NCBI GenBank assembly: GCA_965230065.1
Contig: OZ245942.1
Location: 744,001 to 808,000, forward strand
Reading direction: 5' to 3'
Length of the DNA: 64,000 bases
DNA from: G965230065 sp965230065
GTDB taxonomy: Bacteria > Bacteroidota > Bacteroidia > Cytophagales > Cyclobacteriaceae
Shown: positions 18,178 to 26,452 of the stretch, piece after piece
Layout of the letters: every line of letters begins with the position of its first letter
Numbering within the stretch: position 1 is the first letter of the stretch
Program-made: the position numbers and the translations under genes
The notes under the pieces: model-generated
Seen by the model: the letters and a program-made list of their open reading frames with translations, nothing else
Database searches by the model: none
Told to the model about the DNA's origin: nothing

Positions 18178-18482
18178 TTATCAATTCCTATTTTGCAAGA
18201 AACTTTTCTCAAAACAATAATTTGTCAATCAAGCCATACGCGAAAATCAGTGTAAAAAAGCCCGTACAATCTAATTGTGTAATTTCTCTTTCATTTGGCA
18301 CATTTTTTATGATTTTTAGCAAAAAACAAATTAGTTCCTATACTGGCTTTTTCTCAAATTTTTATTTAAAAATTTTGATTATCCATAATTTTTTTGTTTT
18401 TTCACAAAAGAAATACACAAAATAGTACAATGTAATAAATTTATTATTATATTTGTACTTTAATCAATAAATCTTCAAGTTA
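18178..18482. other. Intergenic region upstream of the glycosyltransferase genes
   Basis: This gap of about 305 nt is very AT-rich. Apart from the -7 box near 18448 I see no gene: a 67-codon open frame at 18222-18425 has no family features and unusual phenylalanine/lysine-rich composition that fits translated AT-rich spacer. Confidence 0.5.
18448..18455 (+). promoter_or_regulatory. -7 box of the WecG-like gene
   Basis: TATATTTG matches TAnnTTTG fully, 28 nt before the ATG at 18483. No TTG at -33 is evident. Confidence 0.55.
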
Positions 18483-19304
18483 ATGATTGACCTGAAAAGT
18501 AAAGAATATAAAGTATTGGATGTAAAAGTCCACGCTTTGCAGACTAATCAAGCCATTGGTATCATTCAACATTGGCTAGAGCAAGAACGCAGCTTTCATT
18601 ACATTTCTTCCACTAATATCAATAATGTAGCCGAAGCACAAGAATCTCCTGAATATTATGATGTAATGCGTAGTGCTGACCTTTCAGTACCTGATGGTAT
18701 TCCGTTATTATGGTACGGCCGCCGGTTGGGCTATGACTTACCTGAGCGCTGTGGTATTGAAGAAATCATGGAAGCCGCATTTGACCTTTCTAACCAGGGA
18801 CACAATTATTCTCATTTCTTCTACGGAAATAGTCCTGAGGTATTGAAAAACCTGAAGAAAAACCTCCTTGAAAAATACCCTGACTTGAACATTGCGGGTA
18901 TGTATTCCCCTCCATTCAAGAAGCTAACCCCCGATGAAGAGGATCAGCATATCGCCATGATTAACAGCACGCATCCAGACTTTTTATGGGTAAGCCTGGG
19001 TTGCCCGAAACAAGAACTTTGGCTATACAGAAACAGACATAAACTCAATGCAGTAGTTGGTGGAGGCGCAGGGGCTGTATTCAATTTCATGTCTGGCGAT
19101 ACCGTAAAAGCCCCAAGTTGGATACAATACATGGGCCTCGAATGGTTTATGCGTTTATCGCTCAACCCGAAGCGACTGTATAAAAGATACCTGATCAAAT
19201 ATCCTAAATATGTGTATAAATGGTTGACAAACAAATCAGCACCACACATAGTGGCCAAAGGCTCCCATACTGATCAGCCGGTATATGCACAAAGTGAATA
19301 TTAA
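18483..19304 (+). CDS. WecG/TagA/CpsF family glycosyltransferase
   Basis: A 273-residue GT26 enzyme of the kind that adds N-acetylmannosamine(-uronate) or glucose to a lipid-linked sugar during surface polysaccharide synthesis. Family motifs are clear: SVPDGIPLLWYGRRLG, where the family has its DG-x-G/P-x-x-W segment, and FLWVSLGCPKQELWLYRN with the P-K-Q-E core, followed by VVGGGAGAVFNFMSG. The C-terminal part (about 210-255) is basic and probably membrane-associated. It is the first gene of a three-gene sugar-transfer group and has its own promoter. Confidence 0.92.
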   Translation: MIDLKSKEYKVLDVKVHALQTNQAIGIIQHWLEQERSFHYISSTNINNVAEAQESPEYYDVMRSADLSVPDGIPLLWYGRRLGYDLPERCGIEEIMEAAFDLSNQGHNYSHFFYGNSPEVLKNLKKNLLEKYPDLNIAGMYSPPFKKLTPDEEDQHIAMINSTHPDFLWVSLGCPKQELWLYRNRHKLNAVVGGGAGAVFNFMSGDTVKAPSWIQYMGLEWFMRLSLNPKRLYKRYLIKYPKYVYKWLTNKSAPHIVAKGSHTDQPVYAQSEY

Positions 19305-20313
19305 TAGAAGTATACAACCTAACCAATGTAAAAGGGGTAGCATAACACTGCCCCTTTTTTTTTCATCTGTATATGCCAAAAAGAAAAAACACCAGGTATC
19401 TGCTGCCCGCCTTGCTGACCTGAAAAGTGAAGACAATATTTACATTATCTGCTGTATTACTCCCGATTGCACCTGCCAGGAATATTTCAAAAAACATTGC
19501 CACAGAGGTTTTTTCTCTTTATTCCTGCAAACCCTTTACGGCATTCGGTTTTCATTACGACATAATCTTCATTATTATATAGATTTTGGCAATGGGCAAT
19601 ACGCCTATTCCGATCCAGAGAAATTTGAGGGAGACCGTAATTTCTGGAACTACTATTTTGAACAGCCTTTGCAAAGGCCTGATGTACTAAATGCGAATGT
19701 GACAACGATAAACCTGCATTATGAAACGTATCCCCTGCGGATATGGCATAATAAATTTATCAAAGAATTACACAACATTTTTACTCGCTATGTTAAGCTA
19801 AACAAAGATGTAAAGGCTACTATAGACAATAAACTAATCGCCTTTAAACAGAAAAAAATACTGGGTGTTCACATTAGGGGAAGCGATCATTTTACAGAAA
19901 TTGAGCCAGTACCTATCAGGAAATTTTTCAGGCTTATTCAGAAAAAACACCAGGCTTTTGACAAAATTTTTCTGGCCACCGACGACAAAAATATCCTGAA
20001 TACATTTTTAGATGAATTTGGGAAGGAAAAAATACTTTTCCACCCGGCCGTTCGCTCAGCCGATGAGGTAGCAACCCACACTACCACAAATTTTCAAAAC
20101 AGATACCAGCTCGGACTGGAAGCCCTCACAGACTGCTACAGTTTGGCCCATTGCGCAGAAGCGATTTTGGTACATTCAAACCTTTCTTATACTGCCCTGG
20201 TACTTAATCCTGATCTGCCTTATACCCTGATGGAAACAGGAAAATCATCATTGAAACGTATAAAAACCAACCTTTTGTATACCCTGGATCGTTGGGGAAT
20301 TCGTACCTTGTGA
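19285..20313 (+). CDS. Putative fucosyltransferase-like glycosyltransferase, start uncertain
   Basis: Up to 342 residues. The motif LGVHIRGSDHF, about residues 191-201, matches the HxRGxD signature of NodZ/FUT8/O-FucT-type GDP-fucose transferases, and the C-terminal YSLAHCAEAILVHSNLSYTA resembles their nucleotide-sugar region. The ATG at 19285 overlaps the WecG-like gene by 20 nt, and the following 27 codons run through a terminator-like hairpin (19330-19363). No other ATG in frame precedes the conserved core, which begins near residue 50. Specific sugar donor is inference. Confidence 0.6.
   Translation: MHKVNINRSIQPNQCKRGSITLPLFFSSVYAKKKKHQVSAARLADLKSEDNIYIICCITPDCTCQEYFKKHCHRGFFSLFLQTLYGIRFSLRHNLHYYIDFGNGQYAYSDPEKFEGDRNFWNYYFEQPLQRPDVLNANVTTINLHYETYPLRIWHNKFIKELHNIFTRYVKLNKDVKATIDNKLIAFKQKKILGVHIRGSDHFTEIEPVPIRKFFRLIQKKHQAFDKIFLATDDKNILNTFLDEFGKEKILFHPAVRSADEVATHTTTNFQNRYQLGLEALTDCYSLAHCAEAILVHSNLSYTALVLNPDLPYTLMETGKSSLKRIKTNLLYTLDRWGIRTL
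19330..19363 (+). terminator. Terminator-like hairpin behind the WecG-like gene
   Basis: AAAAGGGGTAG (19330-19340) pairs with CTGCCCCTTTT (19348-19358), with one G-T wobble and a 7-nt loop, followed by more T. It has all features of an intrinsic terminator 26 nt behind the stop, but lies within the possible 5' coding part of the next gene, so it may be an attenuator relieved by translation. Confidence 0.7.
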
Positions 20314-20337
20314 GTAAATTCAGATTTATTTTTGCTG

Positions 20338-21645
20338 ATGCTTGAAATTTATCCTGCGCCCAATCTAATATTTACCTGCCATAACTGTAATAAAAAAGAC
20401 CAGGCTGCCATAGAACTGCTATTTCCTGGTAAGGCAGTTTTAGCTAAAACCTGGTGCAAGCATTGTAATAGCACTTCTTATTATTCATATCCAACAGGGC
20501 ATTTTTTGGGGTTTCCGGTAAGTTTTAATGAAAAAGAAGCGAACTACCATCCCAGGGCACACCTTTGGCTTGCACAACCACTCATAGAATCATTTCAAAA
20601 TGATGAAAAGAAAACCAACGTAACAATTGAAAAAATCATACATAAAAAAGCTGAGCAGGCCATTTTGCTCAACTGCCTGGATAGTTGCTACGGCCATGTA
20701 TTCCATAAAATGATGAATGCTTTGCTGCACCTCAAACACCAGCCTGAAATGGGATTGGTTTTGCTCATTCCTAAATCCTTTCTGTGGCTGGTGCCCGATG
20801 GTGTGGCGGAAGTCTGGCATATTGATATTTCGCTCAGGGATAGTGACAATTGGATAAGCAACCTGGACAGCTTTGTAAAAACAGAAATGAAGCGCTTCCA
20901 GAAAGTGTACCTCAGCCTCGCGTTCACACATTTGGAAAGCACAAACCTTGATTTATCCACGCTTACCAAAACCAAAAAATTTGACCTTGTAAAATTTGAT
21001 AGCCTCCCTCCCACCATCACGTTCATTTGCCGGGAAGACCGGGTTTGGCTCAACAACTACCTGGAAAATTTTCTTTTTCTGGCAGCCGTTAAATTCAAAT
21101 TGCTGCGGTATTTCCAACCCTATTTTGTTCGCCGTCAAAATCATTTATTTTCCAAAGCGGCGAAGAAAATTAATAAACGCATAAAAAACGTTCGGTTTCT
21201 GGCGGTTGGTATCGGAAAAACAGGAAGCCTGGGGAAAAACATCACAGACCACCGGCATGAAGGCGGAGTCATGACAGAAGCGGAAGAGAAACAATGGTGT
21301 GCTTTGTATGCCCAAAGCCATATTGTCATTGGTATTCATGGGTCCAACATGATTATTCCCACTTCCCTTTCGGCTGGGTTTATTGAACTTTTGCCACGGT
21401 ATAAAATCCCTCACCTTACCGAAGAGGTTACACCTCCGCATGCTGGCAGGTACCGCCACTTCCTGGGCAGGTTCCTGGATCAGTTTTCCTCTACCCGTTT
21501 GCTGGCACTCAATGCCATAAGTATGCTTACCGATTTCCGGTATTTTTATGTAAATACAGAAAAAAAGTTCACCCACCCCCAAATTTTAGATGATGTAGAA
21601 ACTTTGTACGGCCCTTACATTTACAGCCCCCCCGCGCAAAAGTAG
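20338..21645 (+). CDS. GT61-like glycosyltransferase with N-terminal zinc ribbon
   Basis: A protein of about 435 residues (ATG at 20338 preferred to a TTG 6 nt earlier). The N-terminus has four cysteines as CHNC (14-17) and CKHC (40-43), a probable zinc ribbon. The C-terminal half resembles family 61 glycosyltransferases: SHIVIGIHGSNMIIPTSL then GFIELLPRYK, matching the GxHGAxL...ELFP pattern of that family. An aromatic and basic middle part (about 90-280) has no motif I recognise. It follows the fucosyltransferase-like gene by 24 nt and probably works on the same glycan. Confidence 0.65.
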   Translation: MLEIYPAPNLIFTCHNCNKKDQAAIELLFPGKAVLAKTWCKHCNSTSYYSYPTGHFLGFPVSFNEKEANYHPRAHLWLAQPLIESFQNDEKKTNVTIEKIIHKKAEQAILLNCLDSCYGHVFHKMMNALLHLKHQPEMGLVLLIPKSFLWLVPDGVAEVWHIDISLRDSDNWISNLDSFVKTEMKRFQKVYLSLAFTHLESTNLDLSTLTKTKKFDLVKFDSLPPTITFICREDRVWLNNYLENFLFLAAVKFKLLRYFQPYFVRRQNHLFSKAAKKINKRIKNVRFLAVGIGKTGSLGKNITDHRHEGGVMTEAEEKQWCALYAQSHIVIGIHGSNMIIPTSLSAGFIELLPRYKIPHLTEEVTPPHAGRYRHFLGRFLDQFSSTRLLALNAISMLTDFRYFYVNTEKKFTHPQILDDVETLYGPYIYSPPAQK

Positions 21646-21777
21646 GATTTGCCTGTTTCCATTTATCTTATTGCTAATGCTATTCATCCGTTTTAATCTA
21701 CCACTCAGTCGTATTCGTTATTAAGGCGGAAACTATTCCTTCATCTTTGTCATACAACCGCCAAAAAACTGACAGGG

Positions 21778-24087
21778 ATGAAATTTTTCACTTCATATCA
21801 CAAAAGTAAAACCGGACAATCCTGTCCGGTCAGAAAGAAAAGCCCTCCCTTTAGCCGGAGGGCGGGCATCATTGCCCGCCAACACAACCGCAAGTTATGT
21901 TTTAGCGGACAGGGATGTCCGCTCTCCATTTCCACTTTCATCTTCCTGCTTTCATTTCTATTTATTCAAACAACCCAGGCACAAACTACCATTTCAGGCA
22001 CAATTACCGATGAGCAAGGAGAACCCATCATAGGCGCAAATGTATATCTGGAAAATACGTATGATGGAGCTTCTTCAGATTTGAACGGGAAATATTCTTT
22101 TTCCACAGAAGAAACGGGAGCACAAACCCTGGTGGTCAGTGCCGTTGGTTATAAAAAATTCACGCAAGTTATTTTTCTTTCAGACAATGAGGTGGTGCAA
22201 AATGCAAACCTGGAAGAAAGCATTGACAAAATGAACGGGGTCGTCATCAATGCCGGGGCTTTTGAGGCCAGCGACCGCCACAAAGCTGTGGTATTGAAAC
22301 CCCTGGACATTGTAACCACAGCCGGGGCACTGGGTGACATCGCCGGGGCCATCAACACACTTCCGGGTACCCAAACCGTGGGGGAATCGGGAAGGCTTTT
22401 CGTCCGAGGGGGTGATAGCTACGAAACCAAAACTTTTATTGATGGCACTTTGGTGCATCAGCCTTACAATGCTACCATTCCCAATGTGCCTACCCGGGGG
22501 CGGTATTCTCCATTTTTGTTCAAAGGAACTACATTTAGCACAGGTGGTTATTCGGCAGCATACGGACAGGCACTTTCCTCAGCCCTTATTTTGGAAACCA
22601 AAGACTTTCCTGACCAAACCCAGACAGACATTTCACTGATGACGGTGGGGGCTGACTTCACCCACCAGCAACTTTGGGAAAAAACCTCAGTTTCAGTGAA
22701 AGGGGAATACACCAATTTACTCCCTTACATGGCCGTTGTGCCCCAAGATTTTGACTGGGAAAAAGCGCCTGAAGCAGCAGGCACTTCTTTGGTGTTCCGC
22801 CAAAAAACTTCTGATACAGGTTTATTGAAATTTTATACCAATTACACCTACAACCGCTTTGCCCTCAACCAGCCCAACATTAACAGCCTACCCATGAAAG
22901 ACAGCCTCGACATGGGCAACCATAATTTTTATGTGAACACATCATATCGAGAAGCTATTAGCAAAAAGTGGATGGTACAGGCAGGACTTTCCTACACATA
23001 CAATAAAGACTTGCTGGATATTAACCGAAACCAACTTAGGGAAACTGATGAAGGGTTTCATTCTAAACTAACTTTTGTATACGACCTATCAGAACGAGTG
23101 GCTTTGCGCATGGGTGGGGAGTATTTTCGCCAACATTACCAGGAAGATTATTCAGACATACAATTTTCCGAGACTTTCACCCGCTGGTTTGAAAACGACC
23201 TGGTGGCCGGGTTTATAGAAGCCGACATTTATCTATCTAACAAGCTGGTAGCTCGCGCAGGTGGGCGGATTGAATATTCCACACTTTTTGATGAAATCAA
23301 CGTAGCCCCCCGTCTTTCCTTAGCTTACAAAACAGGAGAAAACAGCCAGGCGTCCCTGGCATATGGTGAGTTTTTCCAAACCCCGGAAAATGAATTTCTC
23401 ACAATCTCAAAAAAGCTGACTTTTGAACATGCCCGCCACTGGATTGCAAATTATCAAATCATCAAAAATGACCGGATTTTCCGCCTGGAAGCTTATTGGA
23501 AAAAGTATTCTGATTTGGTGCGCTTTGCCAGCCCTTTAAATCCGAAAACCTACGAAAATACCGGAGAGGGCTTTGCACGGGGCATTGATATTTTCTGGCG
23601 GGATAGACAAACCATCAAAAATGGTGACTACTGGGTTTCATATTCATTTTTGGACACTCAGCGCAATTACCGGGATTTTCCAGTGGCGGCCATGCCTACT
23701 TTCGCCTCCCGGCACAACTTTTCGGTAGTGTACAAACATTTCGTAACCGGTCTGAAAACCCAGTTTGGGGCAAGCTATTCTTTCGCCAGCGGACGCCCTT
23801 ACGAAAACCCCAACAACCAGGCATTTCATGCAGATTTCACCAAATCTTACCACAATCTGAGTCTGAATGCCGCTTACCTGATAAGGCAAAATATCATTTT
23901 ATACGCCGCAGCTACCAATGTGCTGGGTACCGATAATGTGTTTGGATATGAATATGCTACCCAACCGAATGAAATGAACATTTATGACCGCATGCCCATC
24001 CGGCAAGGCGCAAAACACTTTCTGTTCATGGGTTTGTTCATCACCCTTACCAAAGACAAAACTGAAAACCAACTTGATAATCTATAA
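21778..24087 (+). CDS. TonB-dependent outer-membrane receptor with CarboxypepD_reg domain
   Basis: A 769-residue receptor. The hydrophobic export signal lies at about residues 49-66 (FIFLLSFLFIQTTQAQ), preceded by an unusually long basic n-region coded by a cluster of hairpins. A carboxypeptidase-regulatory-like domain (about 68-150; GEPIIGANVYLE, GKYSF, SAVGYKKF) leads to a plug (about 165-290, VRGGDSYETKTFIDG) and a beta-barrel. It is smaller than SusC proteins and has no SusD partner. A TPR protein and an Nramp-like transporter follow, so metal or siderophore uptake is possible but unproven. Confidence 0.88.
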   Translation: MKFFTSYHKSKTGQSCPVRKKSPPFSRRAGIIARQHNRKLCFSGQGCPLSISTFIFLLSFLFIQTTQAQTTISGTITDEQGEPIIGANVYLENTYDGASSDLNGKYSFSTEETGAQTLVVSAVGYKKFTQVIFLSDNEVVQNANLEESIDKMNGVVINAGAFEASDRHKAVVLKPLDIVTTAGALGDIAGAINTLPGTQTVGESGRLFVRGGDSYETKTFIDGTLVHQPYNATIPNVPTRGRYSPFLFKGTTFSTGGYSAAYGQALSSALILETKDFPDQTQTDISLMTVGADFTHQQLWEKTSVSVKGEYTNLLPYMAVVPQDFDWEKAPEAAGTSLVFRQKTSDTGLLKFYTNYTYNRFALNQPNINSLPMKDSLDMGNHNFYVNTSYREAISKKWMVQAGLSYTYNKDLLDINRNQLRETDEGFHSKLTFVYDLSERVALRMGGEYFRQHYQEDYSDIQFSETFTRWFENDLVAGFIEADIYLSNKLVARAGGRIEYSTLFDEINVAPRLSLAYKTGENSQASLAYGEFFQTPENEFLTISKKLTFEHARHWIANYQIIKNDRIFRLEAYWKKYSDLVRFASPLNPKTYENTGEGFARGIDIFWRDRQTIKNGDYWVSYSFLDTQRNYRDFPVAAMPTFASRHNFSVVYKHFVTGLKTQFGASYSFASGRPYENPNNQAFHADFTKSYHNLSLNAAYLIRQNIILYAAATNVLGTDNVFGYEYATQPNEMNIYDRMPIRQGAKHFLFMGLFITLTKDKTENQLDNL
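21811..21923 (+). repeat. Cluster of four perfect hairpins inside the receptor gene
   Basis: Four inverted repeats in 113 nt: ACCGGACA/TGTCCGGT (21811-21830, 4-nt loop), GCCCTCC/GGAGGGC (21842-21863, 8-nt loop), GGCGGGCA/TGCCCGCC (21861-21880, 4-nt loop) and AGCGGACA/TGTCCGCT (21904-21923, 4-nt loop). The first and last share the GGACA core. The block keeps the reading frame of the receptor and codes for a basic, cysteine-containing stretch, unlike a normal signal peptide. It looks like an inserted REP-type palindromic element. Confidence 0.8.
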
Positions 24088-24105
24088 TTATTATTCACCA
24101 AAACA

Positions 24106-24765
24106 ATGACAACTATGAAAACGACAATGATTTCACTCACACTAATTTTTGCACTAACTGCTTTCATTCCAAAAGATGGAAATTACGAAAAAGCCATGCA
24201 CAATAGTATTTCCACTTTGAATGAAGCCAAAAATATTGAAGGGTTTCAGGAGGCTGCCCACCAGTTTGAGCGCATTGCCCAGGCCGAAGAAGACGAATGG
24301 CTGCCCCGTTACTATGCGGCCTACGCTTACATTACCATGGCGGCCATAGAACAAGGCGGCACCAAAAAAGACGAATATCTGGATCAGGCTACTCCTTTTG
24401 TAAATGAAGCCATGCAACTCAAAAAGAACGAATCGGAGCTGGTAGCCCTGGAAGGCTATTTACACATGATACGCCTAACGGCTGACCCGGCCACACGCGG
24501 ACAAGAAATGGCTCCCAAAGCTACTACTCTTTTGACCAAAGCAAGCAAAATGAACCCGGAAAACCCACGTGCTTTGCTGCTGCTGGGGCAAATGGAATTT
24601 GGCAGTGCCCAACACTTTGGAGGCAGCGTAAAAGAACCCTGTGCTATGATTCAAAAATCCATTGACATGCTTGAAAACCAACCACAACCCAAAGACAGCC
24701 TAATGCCCACCTGGGGCTTGTATATTGCACGAACGTACCAAGATTATTGCAATAAAAACCAATAA
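24106..24765 (+). CDS. Exported TPR-like protein of unknown function
   Basis: A 219-residue protein. It has a short signal peptide, either from ATG 24106 or from the ATG three codons later, ending near ALTAFIPKDG. The rest is all-helical with TPR-like units (about 40-75, 85-120, 145-180; for example NPENPRALLLLGQMEFG). No catalytic motif is seen. It starts 18 nt behind the TonB receptor, so it is probably a periplasmic partner of that receptor, perhaps in complex assembly. Function is otherwise unknown. Confidence 0.8.
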   Translation: MTTMKTTMISLTLIFALTAFIPKDGNYEKAMHNSISTLNEAKNIEGFQEAAHQFERIAQAEEDEWLPRYYAAYAYITMAAIEQGGTKKDEYLDQATPFVNEAMQLKKNESELVALEGYLHMIRLTADPATRGQEMAPKATTLLTKASKMNPENPRALLLLGQMEFGSAQHFGGSVKEPCAMIQKSIDMLENQPQPKDSLMPTWGLYIARTYQDYCNKNQ

Positions 24766-24834
24766 TACATCCGGGGCTTGTTTTGTGATAAAAGATTTTG
24801 CTAACTTGTTCGGCGAAAGTACTCCCAACAAAAT

Positions 24835-24861
24835 CTGGCGACGGACTCCGTCCGGTGCCAG
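24835..24861 (+). repeat. Palindromic element upstream of the Nramp-like gene
   Basis: CTGGCGACGGAC (24835-24846) pairs with GTCCGGTGCCAG (24850-24861) over a 3-nt loop, with one A-G mismatch and one wobble. It has the same GGAC/GTCC core and short-loop style as the hairpins at 21811-21923. Confidence 0.65.
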
Positions 24862-24902
24862 AAAGAGGGATTGGTATTAATAAAAAAACAACAACTACCC
24901 CA

Positions 24903-26180
24903 ATGCAACAAACCGTCAAAAAAACGAACATTCTTCAAAAAATCTGGTATTTCATGCTGGCTGTGGGGCCGGGCATTTTCTGTATCGGCTATACCATTGG
25001 TACGGGCAGTGTTACTTCTATGTCCAAAGCGGGCAGTCAGTATGGTATGCAATTACTATGGGTACTTATCCTGAGTTGCTTGTTTGCCTGGACGCTGATG
25101 GAAGCCTATGGCCGCTATGCCATCATTACCGGAAAAAGTGCCGTGTACAGTTTCCGAACAGAAATGAAATTTGGGAAAGTGCTGGCCATTTTGCTCATCG
25201 TCGGTATCGTCATCGGGCAGTGGAATTCGCTTTCGGGCATTGTGGGGCTTTCGGCCAATGCTTTGTATGAAATTACGCGCTTGTTCTTTCCAAGCTTGAG
25301 TGCCACTAATTACTGGGCAATACTGGGCATTGCCATCGCTTTACTGATTGTCTTGTATTCACTGCTCGTTGTGGGACAGTATTCGTTTTTTGAAAAGATT
25401 CTGGTCATTTTCGTTACCATCATGGGCATTTCATTTCTCATTTCCATGTTCATGGTATTTCCCGATCCGGCAGAAATTGCCAAAGGCTTCGTTATCAGTA
25501 TTCCTGATGATGCGGAAGGAAAATTGATGGTAGCAGCTTTTGTGGGCACTACCATGGCAGCGCCCACGTTCGTAGTTCGTCCGCTTCTCATGCAGGGAAA
25601 AGGCTGGGGCAAAGACAATGTGAAAGACCAGGCCCAGGATGCTTTCACTTCTGCTTTACTGATGTTCATAATCAGTGCTTCTATCATGGCTACAGCCACG
25701 GGTGTGCTGTTCAAAGAAGGGAAAACCATTACCAAAGTAATTGACATGGTGTACACCCTGGAGCCTGTGGCTGGCAAGTTTTCGGTGGCACTTTTTATGA
25801 CGGGTGCATTGAGTGCGGGTATTTCTTCTGTTTTTCCTATACTGATGGTTGCCCCATTACTGATTGCCGATTATAAGGAAGGAAAGCTGGATACCAGTTC
25901 TAAATTATTCAAAGGGTTAACAGCTGTGGCTTGTGTGGTAGGGCTGTCAGTACCCATCATGGGCGCTAACCCCATTGTGGCGCAAATTGCCACGCAGGTA
26001 GCCAATGTGTTTATTTTGCCTTTGGTCATTGCAGGCATTATTTATCTGGTGAACCAGAAAAGCAAAATGGGAGAGCACAAAGCAGGCTGGTTGTTAAACT
26101 TTGGGCTAATCGCCGCTTTTATATTTTCCTGTATTATTTCGTATACGGGCGTTTTGGCGTTGTTGGAGTTTTTCCAATAA
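24903..26180 (+). CDS. Nramp-family-like transporter with non-canonical metal site
   Basis: A protein of about 425 residues with 11 or so membrane helices. The LeuT-fold Nramp pattern is visible in TM1 (AVGPGIFCIGYTIGTGSV) and in TM6 (GTTMAAPTFVVRPLLMQG). However, the canonical TM1 motif DPGN reads GPGI (22-25) and the TM6 MPH motif reads APT (220-222), so the usual Asp, Asn, Met and His at the metal site are all absent. The ATG at 24903 is preferred to an earlier in-frame ATG at 24798, whose extra segment is spacer and palindrome. Substrate is therefore open. Confidence 0.8.
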   Translation: MQQTVKKTNILQKIWYFMLAVGPGIFCIGYTIGTGSVTSMSKAGSQYGMQLLWVLILSCLFAWTLMEAYGRYAIITGKSAVYSFRTEMKFGKVLAILLIVGIVIGQWNSLSGIVGLSANALYEITRLFFPSLSATNYWAILGIAIALLIVLYSLLVVGQYSFFEKILVIFVTIMGISFLISMFMVFPDPAEIAKGFVISIPDDAEGKLMVAAFVGTTMAAPTFVVRPLLMQGKGWGKDNVKDQAQDAFTSALLMFIISASIMATATGVLFKEGKTITKVIDMVYTLEPVAGKFSVALFMTGALSAGISSVFPILMVAPLLIADYKEGKLDTSSKLFKGLTAVACVVGLSVPIMGANPIVAQIATQVANVFILPLVIAGIIYLVNQKSKMGEHKAGWLLNFGLIAAFIFSCIISYTGVLALLEFFQ

Positions 26181-26188
26181 GTGGCTCA

Positions 26189-26420
26189 GGCGTCTCGCCA
26201 GTAGAGGCTCTTTCCCCAGTCTATGGCACACCATAGCCGTAAGGCTAGTTGTCAAAAATCCTTCCCCGTGGGCTGTGCGGACACAGCCCACACGGAAATT
26301 GTAAAGTTTGTATGGACCGGGCCACTGCGGCACAAACCTTGGGGGAAATTATTAACCTGACGACTATGGTGGCACACAGAACGGAATGGTTGATAAAAAG
26401 GTCTGTGACACACAGACCTT
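26189..26420 (+). repeat. Dense group of short palindromes in the Nramp-kinase spacer
   Basis: The 272-nt spacer holds GGCG-TCT-CGCC (26189-26199), CTATGG-CACA-CCATAG (26221-26236), TAGCC-GTAA-GGCTA (26234-26247), GTGGGCTGTG-CGGA-CACAGCCCAC (26268-26291, perfect 10-bp stem), an imperfect arm pair at 26303-26340, and AAGGTCTGTG-ACA-CACAGACCTT (26398-26420, perfect 10-bp stem). Loops of 3-4 nt recur. No gene fits here. Confidence 0.8.
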
Positions 26421-26452
26421 GAAAAAGCACATAATTATTTGTGCCCAAGTCT

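Noticed and set aside
18222..18425. Short open frame coding 67 residues rich in Phe, Lys and Ile
   Set aside because: It sits in an AT-rich spacer, has no family features and runs into the next promoter region.
21646..21777. Cobalamin or other riboswitch upstream of the TonB receptor
   Set aside because: No conserved riboswitch core was recognised in the short leader; the structure present is within the coding part.
21771..21917. 10-bp direct repeat GACAGGGATG as a target-site duplication
   Set aside because: The second copy is part of a hairpin arm and the first overlaps the start codon, so it could be chance; kept only as a remark in the finding.
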